The position numbers and the translations under genes are program-made. Positions 43,513 to 54,690 of a stretch of DNA of 64,000 bases are shown piece after piece. The notes under the pieces were generated by a model, which was not told the DNA's origin, did not search any database, and was given only the letters and a program-made list of their open reading frames with translations. Origin of the DNA: Zygnema cylindricum. Its lineage: Eukaryota; Streptophyta; Zygnematophyceae; Zygnematales; Zygnemataceae. Positions within the stretch are counted from its first letter, which is position 1, and the number at the start of each line of letters is the position of its first letter. Location: NCBI GenBank assembly GCA_037447655.1, contig JBBHKE010003007.1, forward strand, positions 1 to 64,000, read 5' to 3'.

Positions 43513-44261
43513 TTTTCTGGAGGATATTTTTGAAGAATGTGAATTTAGAGAAATCTTAGTTTTGGAAAAACCTTTTTACAGACATGTCTTATAAAGACAT
43601 CTTTGTTTGACATTCTATTTGTTTTTGGTTGGACTTTAGATTTGTATTCTCCCTAATTGCGTTAGTTGAAAAGAAACAAAAAGATTTATTTATGTATTTT
43701 TGAAGACGAAGGAGGTGGTGGAAGCAATGACTTGTTCAGGAACGAAAATTTCGGGGGACATGGCAGAGCGCAGCGAAAGCGGTGGAGAATCATCAGAAGA
43801 AGTTCGCGTCGCGAACAGCGACGCAGCATAACGGCGCAACAAAATGAGTGGTGCTGTAAGACACTTACACGCTGATTATTTTATTCCAGGTACAGGCGAC
43901 TTAACATTCAGGGGTTATGCATTTATGGCGTAAGGGGAGCTATTACAGGACACCTTTTGCAAGAAGACAGCAAGCGACTGGGAATTGGCAGAGGGCAGCC
44001 GGAGCAATGGCGATGTCAACAAAGCACTGGTGATGTGGTGTTTTTGCTAAATTTATTGTATGATGAACAGTGGAGGCTGATACAGAATTTTGAATATTTA
44101 AATATATTTTTTTTCTTTTTACATTAGAGTGGAAACATTTGCGTACAGCATGGACTAATGAGTCTAAAGCTTTAGGGGAGTGTAGAATTTGAAAGCTTTA
44201 GTCTCAGTAGATGAGGCTATGAGGAGGAAGTTAAAGGTGAAAAAAAGCAGCAGTTAGGACT
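43513..44261 (+). other. Non-coding part of TR-GAG after gag
   Basis: No gene. At about 44175 there is TTTAGGGGAGTGTAGAATTTG, which looks like a second, internal purine tract and LTR-start motif resembling that of copia-A1. Confidence 0.6.
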
Positions 44262-44446
44262 ACGATGTCAAAACTAGCGCAGCGTAGCAGCATAGCAGTA
44301 CACGCTGCACTTTGTATTCATACTGCGCTGCGATGTCAAACTAGCGCAGCGTAGCAGCATAGCAGTACACGCTGCACTTTGTATTCATACTGCGCTGCGA
44401 TGTCAAACTAGCGCAGCGTAGCAACATAGCATTACACGCTGCATAT
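44262..44446 (+). repeat. 67-bp tandem repeat, about 2.6 copies
   Basis: The unit GCGCAGCGTAGCAGCATAGC...CATACTGCGCTGCGATGTCAA starts at 44277, 44344 and 44411, spaced exactly 67 bp. It is nearly identical between copies and forms GC-rich stem-loops with itself. Confidence 0.92.
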
Positions 44447-44481
44447 TTTTATGGGTGCACGAAACTAAATTTTCGGGGGAG

Positions 44482-45482
44482 TGTTGTTTTGAAAAGTCAG
44501 TTTCGTGCGTACTAGACAGTTTGCCCGTAACTACTAATTGGATTTAATATGGAGGTTTGAATAGATTCACGGATTGGGGGAGCGAACGGATTGATATAAT
44601 TAAAGTGACATAGAAGACTCATTAAGTGGTGTGAACAAGCTGTGACAAATGGACGGCGGATCGCGAAGCGATCCGATGTAAAATAAACGGAATAGGCGCC
44701 GCCGGTACGGCGGAGCTGCGACGCAGTTAAGTCAACGTAGCTGCGGCTATTTGTATGATCTGTACGGACAAGCGCAACCAGCGCAGCCAGCGCAGCCTGC
44801 GCAGCCAGCGCAGTTAGCGCAGTTGCGGATAATATGACTAGGATAGATCTCGAGTAATAATGATTGTACGGTAGTGGTAGCTTAGTAGTTGCTTAGTGGT
44901 AGCTTGGTTTCTAACATACGAAGAGTACGGTGTAAATATTCTGTACAACAGAGGTTTGTCCTTTTGACTAGTTAGGTTATTAGAGTAGATATAGTACGGC
45001 TGGTATGCCTCCGTACTCTGAGTATAACTTGCGGGACTTAGATTATTTTATGTATCGGAGTCAAGTTAATCAAAGTAATGGCAGACTGTGTTCTGCATCT
45101 TTGACCTGTTGGTGTGATCACTCTGATTGGTGCTTTCATGTGAAACTTTGTGGAGTTATTCTATAATATAGAATCTATATGTGTGTGAAGTTTCATGGTA
45201 TTCCAGTATATCTGTAAGATTCTGTGAACAGTCTAAGTGGCTAGTTTGTGAAGCTGTCAGCTACTTTTGGGAAACTCTGTAGCCTATATCTTCTAGATGC
45301 CTTGGTGGATTTGGCTTAACTTTGGGAGTTTATAGTGTATATGGTATACTGCATATTGGTGCAGTTTGAGACCATTTTGTTTAGTGTGGAGTAATCTGTG
45401 CTGTCTGAAACACAGCTGTTTTTGAGGTAGTCTGTGGGTGTTTCCGTGAGTAATCCATGGCTGAAATAGGCTAGGGACAACA
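44482..45482 (+). repeat. TR-GAG 3' LTR
   Basis: 1001 bp, begins after GGGGGAG. It differs from the 5' LTR by scattered substitutions and by having six instead of four GCGCAGCY units (about 44775-44828). The gag start codon copy is kept, but a T-to-G change makes a TAG shortly after. Confidence 0.92.
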
Positions 45483-45677
45483 CATTCTTGACCACCAATA
45501 CCGTTCCAGAACTAGACTTAACGTTTGCTTGCTACCGTAATGACCAAGCTTAGTGTGAATCTGCTCAATGAGAGAAAGACACTCGGTAGGCCGTGGAACG
45601 TGCCTATGGCTTCCGTCTGCCAACAACCGAACTAAAGATCCTTCGAGCCAAAGGTAACTTTTGGCCCTTTTTTTCAC
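45483..45677 (-). pseudogene. gypsy integrase zinc-binding domain, truncated
   Basis: YLWLEGSLVRLLADGSHRHV then LIEQIHTKLGHYGSKQTLSL and YWWSRM, the H-H part of the HHCC domain that begins gypsy integrases. The catalytic core would follow but is lost at the TR-GAG boundary. Confidence 0.8.
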
Positions 45678-46087
45678 TCTGTCTTCTTCATCAGAGGTAG
45701 TGACGGACCTGAAGGTCTGGGAGGATAAGAAAAGAATGAGAGGCCTATCACGCCAAGGATCTGTGGCGGGACAGGGGTTCGGAATAGACGCCAGATAGTA
45801 AGTAAGATAAGAATCCGCTGATTTGGCAGGAACCTTGTCATCGTTGAAATCCTGTTAAACTCCGTTATCCGTCGTTCGAGGCAAAGGATTTCGAGAAATT
45901 TCATCCGCATTTAGACTAAGCAGACCCGGTTGGTGGATTATTTCAACATCATATTTTTGTAGAATTAAATCCCATCGGGCTAGTTTCCCGGAAAGCTTAT
46001 CGTTAGTCATCAGCTAATGCAAGGGCTGATGGTCAGTTAGAAGTGTGAAAGGTTTACGTACAAATAATGGTTAAAGTGAACGACTCC

Positions 46088-46360
46088 CTAAACCGCGGCT
46101 AGACACTCTCCTTTGTAGCTACTATAATTTGATTCAGCCAGCTTATTGCTTCTACTCGCGTAAGCAACTACGTATTTCTCTCCGCTCAACTCTCTTTGTG
46201 TCAAGATGGTAGCGATTTCGGGTTTTCCAAAATCTGTTTGGAGACAAAAGGAAAGTTTGTGATTGGGAGGACAAAGAATTGGAGCACTCGATAAGGCCAT
46301 TTGTAATTTTGAAAATGCGGAAATCTGATCGGTACCCCATATAAACGCCACATTCTTCTT
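46088..46360 (-). pseudogene. gypsy RNase H (partial)
   Basis: FIWGTDQISAFSKLQMALSS, LQTDFGKPEIATILTQ and YVVAYASRSNKLAESNYSSY then KGECLAAV, the standard gypsy RNase H start (first Asp in QTDFG; Y-S/K-GE motif). The downstream half to about 45680 is decayed. Confidence 0.85.
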
Positions 46361-46371
46361 GAGAAGATCGT

Positions 46372-47526
46372 TTAAAGGAGATGCGATTGTACTGAAATTA
46401 AGTTTGAACCTGCGATAATAATTAGCAAGCCCGAGAAACGCTCGGAGCTTGTGAGGTCCGTGGGAGCGGGCAATTTACTGATTGCATCTACCTTTGCTTC
46501 GAGAGGATTGATCCCCTCAGCCGAGATAAAATAGCCAAGGTAAGGCACTCCTTCGGATCCAAAGGTGCATTTTGCGGGATGACACTTTAATCGAACCTTT
46601 TTTAATTCAGTCAATACCCATTCGATATGAGCCGTGTGCTCTTCGATAGCAGCGGAGGCAATGATGAGATCATCGATGTAACACCTAGCAAACTTACAAC
46701 CTCCGAGGACTGAGTCCATGACTTTTTGAAATACCGTGGGAGCATTTTTCAGTCCGAACGGCATTACGGCCCATTCCCATCGGTCGTCGCTACCCCAAAA
46801 GGCAATTTTATGCCGGTCTTTTTCCTCTATATCAATTTGATTGAATCCTTGACGGAGGTTAAGGATACTTAAATACTCCGCCCAGCATACGTGATCAAAT
46901 ATTTCTTCGGCAAGAGGCATGGGATGACGATCTTGAACCGTTCTAGCATTTAGTTCACGATAATCACCACACATTCGACGTTCACTAAAATAACCCTCAG
47001 AATCCTTTTTCAGAGGCATGACAATGGGAGCTGCAAATGTGGAGTCTGACCGATAGATTAGGTCAGCTTCCTCTAGTTCAGCACATCGATTGTCTACCAT
47101 TTCCCATTCAGTTTCTGACAGACGATGTTTGGGTTTAAATATCGGGCGGTCATCTTCGAGATCTATCGACATCTTATAAACGGTGTGACAACCCAAATCA
47201 TTCATAGAAAAAGAAAAGGCATCGACATTTCGTAAAACTACCTCATTTAGTAACTCTTGTTCGGCCTTTGTTAGATTGGTGCCGAATTTCCATTTAAGAG
47301 CATCAGGATTTTCGGTTGTCATAGCTTCCATGGCTTGTGCAAAGGCCAACTGCTCATATGCGATAAGCGTTTCACCTAACTCGTAAGCTACCGGTGTCTG
47401 TTTAAGGCAATTAACCGAATGATTCCAACTGCGTGTTGGAAAAGTAGCACTCCAATGAGGAGGGGGTAGAATATGCATGGGACTTGTAGACTGGCCAGCC
47501 ATGTATGTGGGAATAGACCAGGACAT
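46372..47526 (-). pseudogene. gypsy reverse transcriptase
   Basis: A 384-residue open segment. RT motifs: FKPKHRLSETEWEMVDNRCA, STFAAPIVMPLKKD, RMCGDYRELNARTVQDRHPM, LRQGFNQIDIEEKDRHKIAF, MPFGLKNAPTVFQKVMDSVL, the catalytic CYIDDLIIAS, HPAKCTFG and VPYLGYFISAEG. The usual LDLxSG(Y/F) is LNLRQGF here, so the first catalytic Asp appears lost. Confidence 0.93.
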
Positions 47527-47639
47527 ATGGCTAGGGTTAAGGAAATCCTAGATAGAGATCTCCAAGACTGGTGGAATTGGAGAGGGAAAGAGGAAAAAAT
47601 GAAATGTGGTCCCTTGGAGAGTGGGACGGAAAGATTTTC

Positions 47640-48690
47640 TTAGTGATGCATCCCCCCCCCCAGCTGGTTGAGACGCGTATGCCTAAGAATGGCGACGCTG
47701 CAAACCGAAGACCTAAAACAAAAGACAAAGACTGAGGGTCCATGACACGACCTAATAATGTACATCTTTGACGTTCTCTAAGACCTAGAGCGGATGTAGT
47801 GCCAGGAATGAAATGCATGAGGTGTTCTCCTTCCATAGCGGTAGGCTTTTTGAGCTCACCAGTATGAATATTGCTGAGCATGCCAAGACTGTCATTAGAG
47901 AATGCATGTGAATGTGGGTAAAAAACAAAGGTAGGAAGCACCTTGAGAGGTTGACCCAGGACATTGACACTGAAATTAGGGGGACAGTCCTTTTGAATGC
48001 AAGGCTGCACCTTATAGAAAGGAAGAAGGGCACCATGAATAATTGAAGGAGGAGGACGAACTTACAAGTTGGCCTTCCGGAGTCTACCAATATCGATGAG
48101 GTTCATCCATTTGGAGCGAACCCGGTGTGCTAGTGAACCATGGCGAGCCGCGTCAATAATAAGAGGCGGACAAATTAATTGTTCGATCCGTTGATAATCA
48201 GCAAAGACTGTAGGTCTTGGATCATTATAGACTGCGACATTTTCCAAGATATACCCCAAAGGATGATCTAAAGTTTGTAGAAAATTTAGGATGCGAACCA
48301 ATTCAAAAAAAAAAAATGGTGCGGGGAACGGCTAATCCGAGACCTTTCCCGGCCCGAGACATTCCTTGGCACTCCCATGCGCCAAGATCTAGATTGATTG
48401 GACCAATCTCCAGTAAGTGATGGTTGCCCACAATGCGAATGTCTTTTGGGAGGGCAGTATGCATATGCTCATATGCAGATTTTGGTAACAAATGCGGGTA
48501 TTGGGAATGCAACAGATTATAATGATGTAATTGTGCTTTCCGTGCTAACGGATCAATCTCAACCGAATAATATGATCGGATTAAAAATCCATTCCTCAAT
48601 CATGCAAAGAGGGAAGTACCTATTCCAGCGAAGAGGTCCAAAATCACCAATCCATTTGGATGAGGTTTCAATTTGACCAGTTTCCAATTA
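47640..48690 (-). pseudogene. Cytosine-5 DNA methyltransferase domain inside the gypsy element
   Basis: C5-methyltransferase motifs in order on the minus strand. Motif I is VILDLFAGIGTSLFA (about 48650, SAM binding); motif II is YYSVEIDPLARKA. Motif IV is LGAWECQGMSRAGKG, with the catalytic Cys but Glu where Pro is usual. Motif VI is GYILENVAVY (ENV) and motif VIII is ARHGSLAHRVRSKW. The target-recognition segment carries VLPTFVFYPHSHAF; motif IX/X is FIPGTTSALG and LLGRVMDPQSL. Family role: transfer of methyl from SAM to cytosine C5 in DNA. Broken by a TGA directly after motif I, a frame change in a T12 run near 48305, and another change near 48685. It lies between protease and RT, in the same orientation, so it belongs to the element rather than to the host. 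Confidence 0.9.
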
Positions 48691-48970
48691 ATGGGAAGAA
48701 ACCTAGAAGAGTCTGTAGGGACTTGGAAAGTGGAATTGACAAGGTTTGGTTATAGATTCGATCAAATTCCCTCATATCTATAAGAAAACGTGGGTCACTG
48801 CAAATTTCCGGTAAATAAGAACTATCGGGCAGAATTTCTTCTGCTCAGAATCAATGAAATATTTCGGCCCCCACTGAATTCCTTGAAAATGCAGGTATGA
48901 ATGTGGCCGAATTTGCCATAACAAGCATGGGCTTCCTAGCGGAAATTAGCGGAATGCATATTTTGCGTTC

Positions 48971-49330
48971 CTAGAAGTTAGTGGGCCTATAAGAAAATGT
49001 CTGATCATGCATGTTAACTCCACCCCCTACACGAAATATAACGTCATGTCCCACTAGGCATTCATAGTTAATACATTTAGTGACCAGAACGTGAACCGAG
49101 ATCTCAGCAAAGTCTGTGGCCGTTCCGTTCTGGAACCTGAAAACGAGCGGTTCTTTAGTGATTCTTTTGACTAGCTTGGTTGTACCCGCTGATGTTAATA
49201 AGCAAGTAGAAGTTGTCTGAAGCTTGTCCGGAGTTAGACCAAGCTTGAGTGCAAAGCTAGAGCCCAATATCACCGGCTTCGCACCCGTATCCATGATAGG
49301 CAGGGAACGGGCTATACCATTCATCAACAA
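48971..49330 (-). pseudogene. gypsy aspartic protease
   Basis: Retroviral-type protease with active site LPIMDTGAKPVILG (DTG-A form), followed by ECLVGHDVIFRVGGGVNMHD, the flap and second-half region. An open segment of about 119 residues. Confidence 0.85.
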
Positions 49331-49416
49331 TGCACCCTTTCGTTATCCAAAAAATTGATGTGAGGATTGAGGGAATTTCGCTCCTCTATGGAAATAGGCT
49401 GAATAGCAGCTAGATT

Positions 49417-51311
49417 TTAGTGCAGCTGAAGTGCTTGTAAAGCGGCAGCTGCAGCTGAGCTATCGGACGCAAAGGAGATACGGGAGATTTTTGGTGAATC
49501 TGAAATCATTGTGGATAGAATGCACAAGCGTTCTTTTACGCGGTGTGCCTCGTGTATAGTTCGATCCACTATGTTGAGAGCTTCAACTGCGATGGCTGAA
49601 GCGTTTTTGGGCAAGGGAGGGGAACGCTCTTTAGTGAATGACAAAGGAATGCGTGTGTTAGGAGTTTTACCGTCACGGTTGTGATCACTTGAACCTTTGT
49701 CAAACGTAGCCTCTCGTTGTTGGATGGTGGAATCTCGGAAAATTCGACCTGCCAACGTGGGCATGTCTACAACGGTGCGAGCCATGCTTGTAAATTGTGG
49801 CTTCATTTGAGTCATAAAGGTTGCGAATTGTTCCTTCATCATAGCCGCCATTTGCTCTTGCATTTCCAAACGCTCTCTCCCTCTCTTCGGGATACCTTAG
49901 GTGGAGTGGTGTCCTTCTCCAGTTCTTTAACCGGTTGAACCGGTTTGGCAGATAAAGCAAGAATGCCACCAATCTTAATTTCGTTCTGATAGGAAAATTC
50001 CCGGTTCTTTATATGACAATGTTGGACATAATGTCCGGTTTGCTTGCAATGTGTACAGGTAGCAGTTTTGTTTGGACACATTCGGGCATCATGCCCCATC
50101 TTCCCACATCGAAAACATAATTGGTTTCCGAGAGCAACGGGTGGGGTTCCCATGGCCGCGACTTTAGGAGGTCGGATGTTAAAACGAGGATTATTCCATG
50201 GTGGAACAATCAGTTCTTTCGGGACTGCTTTAGGACGGTCATGGGCTTCCCACCAACAATTTTGCATTTCGTATTCCACGGCATGCTGGCGACTTGGTCG
50301 AAAGTGAACTTTAAGTCGTACGTTTGAGTCAGATGACTATGAATAAACTTCTTATACTGACTTGGAAACTGTCCAACAAATTTCTAGACAGCTTCAGCAT
50401 CCGACATTAAGTGCGGCAATGCTTCACAAAGAGCTTCCATACGAGCACGCATGGCAAGGGTTGTCTTTCCTGACTTCCGTTCAAAGTTCATTAACTCACG
50501 AACTTGGTCAGGGTTTTGCATACGCTATTCCGTTTGCAACATTTCAAACATGACAGAGAGCAGATCCAATATAGGGATTGTCATCGTTGGTCGTACTGGG
50601 ATTCCACCACGTGCGGCTATAGCAAAACTGTTGCGGTATTTCCGCAACTGCTGCCGTAATAACATCGTCGTTGAGATCGAGGACTTCCGGGATAGCTGGT
50701 TGGTAAGGAATTTATGGTTGTCCTATAATAGCAGGACTCCTAGCAAAAGGTGAAGAAAACTCGGTCATCGCAAGTACGGAATCATACTTGCGGGAATAAA
50801 GAGTAAGGGCTGAACCACGAAAATAACGGCCTAAAAGAGAGAAAGCGACCCGTAGGTCAAACCGATCTTGGTACCGAAATGCAAGATCACGCATTTCGGT
50901 ATCGAATAGCATTCGAAAATGCGATTAAGTCATGGTGTCCTTCATTCCTGAAAAACAAAAATGAAAGCGACCCCTTCCCTCGGATGTGGAAGCCATTTCC
51001 AATAATGGAATGGTTGGGGACAATAATGAATTTGTAATTTGTGGAAACCAAAAAGATAATGAATTGGAATCCGACCCGTCAAGGGAATTGCGGTTAGATT
51101 CTTCCTCGAAAAATGTGGAAGAGACTGATGATATGGAAGATACTGAGGTAAGGGAAGATCGAACCGAAGGGGTAATTTGACCTGAGATATTTGGAAAATG
51201 ATGGTCCAAAAGACTAGGTAAATTTGATGGTCCTGATTCTGTGGGCCTAAACGGGGCCGATGATCGGGTGGTTCCGAAAGGATAATCGAGATTATCCCAA
51301 TCGGTGGGCAT
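49417..51311 (-). pseudogene. gypsy gag region
   Basis: Starts MPTDWDNLDYPFGTT with a Ser-rich stretch. It continues across frames through RYQDRFDLRVAFSLLGRYF and a capsid-like part. Two CCHC zinc knuckles, CFRCGKMGHDARMC and CTHCKQTGHYVQHC, lie near 50040-50110. A Met/Gln-rich coiled region MEMQEQMAAMMKEQF follows. At least two frameshifts. Confidence 0.85.
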
Positions 51312-52719
51312 AAAAATGATAAAACCAAATGATAATCGGATAACAAAATCGATCTATACGAGGTGCTTCAAATGCCACACCACACCACTCACTTGTCCAA
51401 TCAGCCAATCAATCTCTAACAGGGCCTCGATGGCCAGATCTACCAGGAAGCCGTATTACCAAAACCTTCTACCCTGCAAACAAGGGGACAAGGCCGAAGG
51501 GCCAGATCTATAAAGGCAAATAGCTTACTACCCAAGCACTCACAAGTGCAGATCTAAAGCGGCACAATCCACAATGGAGCTAACCAATGCCTCCAACGGC
51601 AAGATCTATGGAAGAAATTCCACACCAGCAAAGCAAACTCAGCCAAGGCCACTCAGGGTCCGATAGCAAGCATGGAAAGCTAGATAAATGCAATGCCCAA
51701 TACAAGTGGATTAACACTAATCCACTCCAAACACGATCCCTCTAAACGATCAACCGACTACCTTAGCACGCACCTGCACCCGCAAGGCATCGTGATACTT
51801 ACATAACACACTTAACAATCTGGTGATTGCCAAGGGTGAACTGCGGTTGTTCGCTACAACCGAAATTTTACAGAGCTCCCAAGAACGGATCCGCTCCACT
51901 AACTCCACTCTTTGGTGAAGTATGTCACAAGGTGAGCACCTGATGCCCAAGATATAAACAAAAACAAGGAGGAAACAAATACCAAATACTTAAGTTAGTG
52001 TTGTATACAGTTGACAAAAATTGGCCAATAAGATAAAAACGACAACCAACAAGCAAATGGTAAATATAAAAGTAAAGCTAGTTATAGATTTTTGTAGAAA
52101 TGTATCTATAAATATATATTTTTGATTTTTTTAATATATATTATTTTAATTTTATTTTAACCAAAGAAAACAGAAATTGGAATAAAACAAAGTCAATTGA
52201 AAATAACAATGGAGAATGAGACGACAATTTTCAAGTGCAGGAATACTAAGCCGATGGATGACCACTAAGCCCCACGGTCTATTTATATTCCTTGCAAGAG
52301 TTATCTTTATCGAGAATAATCTGAATTTATACTTAAATAAAATGAATCAAAACATAAACAACCGCGAAAGATAAATAAAAACTGAAAATGACAATATGCC
52401 CAACACTTATGAGGTTTGAGATAACCAAACTCAAAAGATGCGCAAAAGCCAAATAGAAATAAATACACTATCACAAGAAATAAACACAACAAATCAATAA
52501 TCCTAACATGCAACTTCCACACTAATTAAAATTCAGCCACAGCCGGGGAAAGAAGTTCGTGTTATGAGATCGCGGTCGAAATCCATTGAAAGGACAAGAA
52601 AAGTGAAGGGAAACCGTGTAGGTCTTGGCGAAGCCGTATAGATTAATATGTAAGGCTTTACAAGATATTGATAATGTAATAGAAAACTAGATGCTTCACG
52701 CAAAAGCAGAAAATCGCCT
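51312..52719 (-). other. Probable gypsy leader and 5' LTR, not delimited
   Basis: Upstream of the gypsy gag on the minus strand. No gene supported, no partner LTR is present for comparison (the 3' end of the element is lost), and no convincing primer-binding site was found. Part may belong to copia-D. Confidence 0.3.
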
Positions 52720-53647
52720 CTATGCTGTCTGGACAATTTTACAAATAAAAAGATGGCTGCAGAAAATCCTCAACAATGAAAACAAATAATTCCTGCACTT
52801 GAAAATTGTGTGCAGGTATTTTTTTTCGTTGTTGATGGGAAAGCTGGTCACGTCCTCCTCAAGTTTGTTGAAGAGATCAGTTGGTCGTCCACCTGATTGA
52901 GAAGGAACCCGACCTCTATGCCTGCCTGAGCGAAAATTTCCTATGGCCTTGGCTCTCTTATAAGCATTACAGAGTCTGAAAACATACAATTTTTCATGAC
53001 AATAGTAGCATGTCAAAGGTGACCTTTTAGGGCCACTTCCTCTGCCACTACCAATCTTAGAATCTGAAAATTGGTTAGATAGTGACTGAACAGACCTCCT
53101 ACTACCTCATTGTGAAATTTGGTGAGCTTCTTCGCTCAAAATATGTCGAACAGCTAATGTGATGTTCCATAGACGTTGTGGAAGAGCCCTAAGCCTATTC
53201 ATGGCGTCTTTATATTTATCGGGTAAAGTTCTCATTAACAACGTAGCCAATTGAGGGGGGGGGGAGTCCCCATCTGCACTAGTACATTGTAAAAACAACC
53301 TTTTTATAGCATGACAACGATCTGACATACTATCTCCATTATATCCAAATTCAAAGAACTATGTTGTTATATTAGTTAAAACTCTGACATTTAGCTGAAT
53401 ATGCATAGCATGTACACTAAACCAGACTTCAGAAGCCTTTTTCATCTCAAGGTAAAACATTACCAACTCTTTTGTCATAGACTGCTTGAAGACGTTGAGG
53501 CAATTGTGATTCATTTTTCTAGAATCCGGTGATGTCTCATCGGCACTTCTATCCACAGTCGATGACAAGTCCCTCTCTTAAAAATATGAGCTCATCACAT
53601 CTTCCCAATACAAGTAGTCTGATCCATCAAAAATAGGCAACTTGGAC

Positions 53648-53662
53648 GGTGGGCCCCTAACC
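53648..53662 (-). other. copia-D primer-binding site (anticodon-arm type)
   Basis: GGTTAGGGGCCCACC directly follows an LTR-like end ATTCAACA on the minus strand; one mismatch to the complement of the initiator tRNA-Met anticodon arm. Translated as Q-V-R-G-P in gag. Confidence 0.65.
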
Positions 53663-53684
53663 TGTTGAATCTCAGGAGCATACT

Positions 53685-53760
53685 GACTCGGCTGCGATCC
53701 AGTTGCACTTTGAGTCACACTTGACTCGGCTGCGATCCAGTTGCACTTTGAGTCACACTT
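53685..53760 (-). repeat. 38-bp tandem duplication in copia-D gag 5' end
   Basis: Two exact 38-bp units (53685-53722 and 53723-53760). Removing one restores an open frame from 53852 through the primer-binding site into the gag domain. Confidence 0.92.
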
Positions 53761-53852
53761 GCACCAACTATAATATTCGTCCCTGGAGGAGCAGGTGGAG
53801 CACTAAGGCCAAGAGGAGCACTTGCGACATGAGGAGAGTCATTATCCAACAT

Positions 53853-54690
53853 GTTAGCAAAAGCAAACCCAAATAAGCATACCCATCAGACTAGATAAAT
53901 ACTGTAAGATATGTAATTATAAATGAAAGAGGTCTTTCAACCAGATAAACATATACCACAAGCAAATCAAAGACAATAGAGAATGTACATGCTGTATCAA
54001 ACTAACTATTCCTAATTGAACTAAATACTCTAAAGATATTCAAAACATCTAAAACGTAGGTACAAGGTTCACCTAAAAATCCTTTAACAAAATTCTAAGT
54101 ACTTAGACCAAAATTGTCCATTCAAAAAATTATACTATAATAATCCGGGATATATGTTTCACGCCTACATTCAATGGCGGCGGTACACACTAATTTACTC
54201 AAAGAAAACTACTCGAGTAGACACTACAAAAATCCACATTAAAACAAGTTAATATTGAACAATGGTAGTCTAAAAATATTTTAATTCCTAAACTCAAATT
54301 TCTAAGACTTACTAAAGTTTTTTTTTCAATACAAGGCAACGACTATCTATGCAACAAAAGTATTGTAATTTATTAATTTATTTTTGATGTATATATTTAT
54401 GGAGACAAGGTGAATAAACCTAATTATTTGTAGTTATGACTGTCGTGCTTGTTTAGGAATTTCCTCCGAGTCAAGGAGACCTTGAGAAAATAGAGAATGC
54501 ATAGAAAAACGTCGGGTGGTATTTATTTTTTTCAAATCAAAATGGAAGCAAGACTAAATATTGGACTTTCGTTGGTATAAAATTGTCCGTGTTTGTTTTT
54601 CTTTCCACGGATCTGCTTCCGCCAATTTCTAATACTCGGAGTTCGGTATCCTATCCTCAACTGTCACATGTGATAGAATGCAATGTGAAA
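53853..54690. other. AT-rich, probably copia-D LTR
   Basis: No gene. It should contain the copia-D 5' LTR (minus orientation), which ends at 53663; its other end is not visible. Confidence 0.35.

Larger units (their letters stand above)
40831..45482 (+). mobile_element. TR-GAG: LTR retrotransposon with gag only
   Basis: LTRs 40831-41816 (986 bp) and 44482-45482 (1001 bp) begin TGTTGTTTTGAAAAG and end GGACAACA. The interior has a gag frame (41791-43512), a 67-bp tandem repeat and a polypurine tract (CGGGGGAG) right before LTR2. Protease, integrase and RT are absent, so it is non-autonomous. No 5-bp target duplication: GTTTA on the left, CATTC on the right, and the flanks belong to different elements (copia-A2 left, gypsy right). 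This suggests recombination between two copies or a deletion rather than simple insertion. LTR similarity suggests mobilisation by copia-A. Confidence 0.9.
45483..51311 (-). mobile_element. Ty3/gypsy element carrying a DNA methyltransferase, 3'-truncated
   Basis: Minus-strand order: gag with two zinc knuckles, aspartic protease, cytosine-5 DNA methyltransferase, reverse transcriptase, RNase H, then the start of integrase, cut at 45482 by the TR-GAG LTR. RT before integrase is the Ty3/gypsy order. The methyltransferase between protease and RT is not part of standard gypsy elements. Several frameshifts and stops mean this copy is inactive. Confidence 0.92.
52720..53852 (-). pseudogene. copia-D gag (gag-only remnant)
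   Basis: Minus-strand copia Gag: PSKLPIFDGSDYLYWEDV after the primer-binding site, then NHNCLNVFKQSMTKELVMFY, LATLLMRTLPDKYKDAMNRL, TLAVRHILSEEAHQ, and a degraded zinc knuckle CYYCHEKLYVFRLC in which the His is replaced by Tyr. The candidate start at 53852 (MLDNDSPHVASAPLG) lies inside the LTR, about 190 bases before its end. A 38-bp duplication breaks the frame. No pol follows. Confidence 0.8.

Noticed and set aside
47640-48690. A host DNA methyltransferase gene
   Set aside because: It lies in line and in the same orientation between gypsy protease and RT, without introns or host-type regulatory domains.
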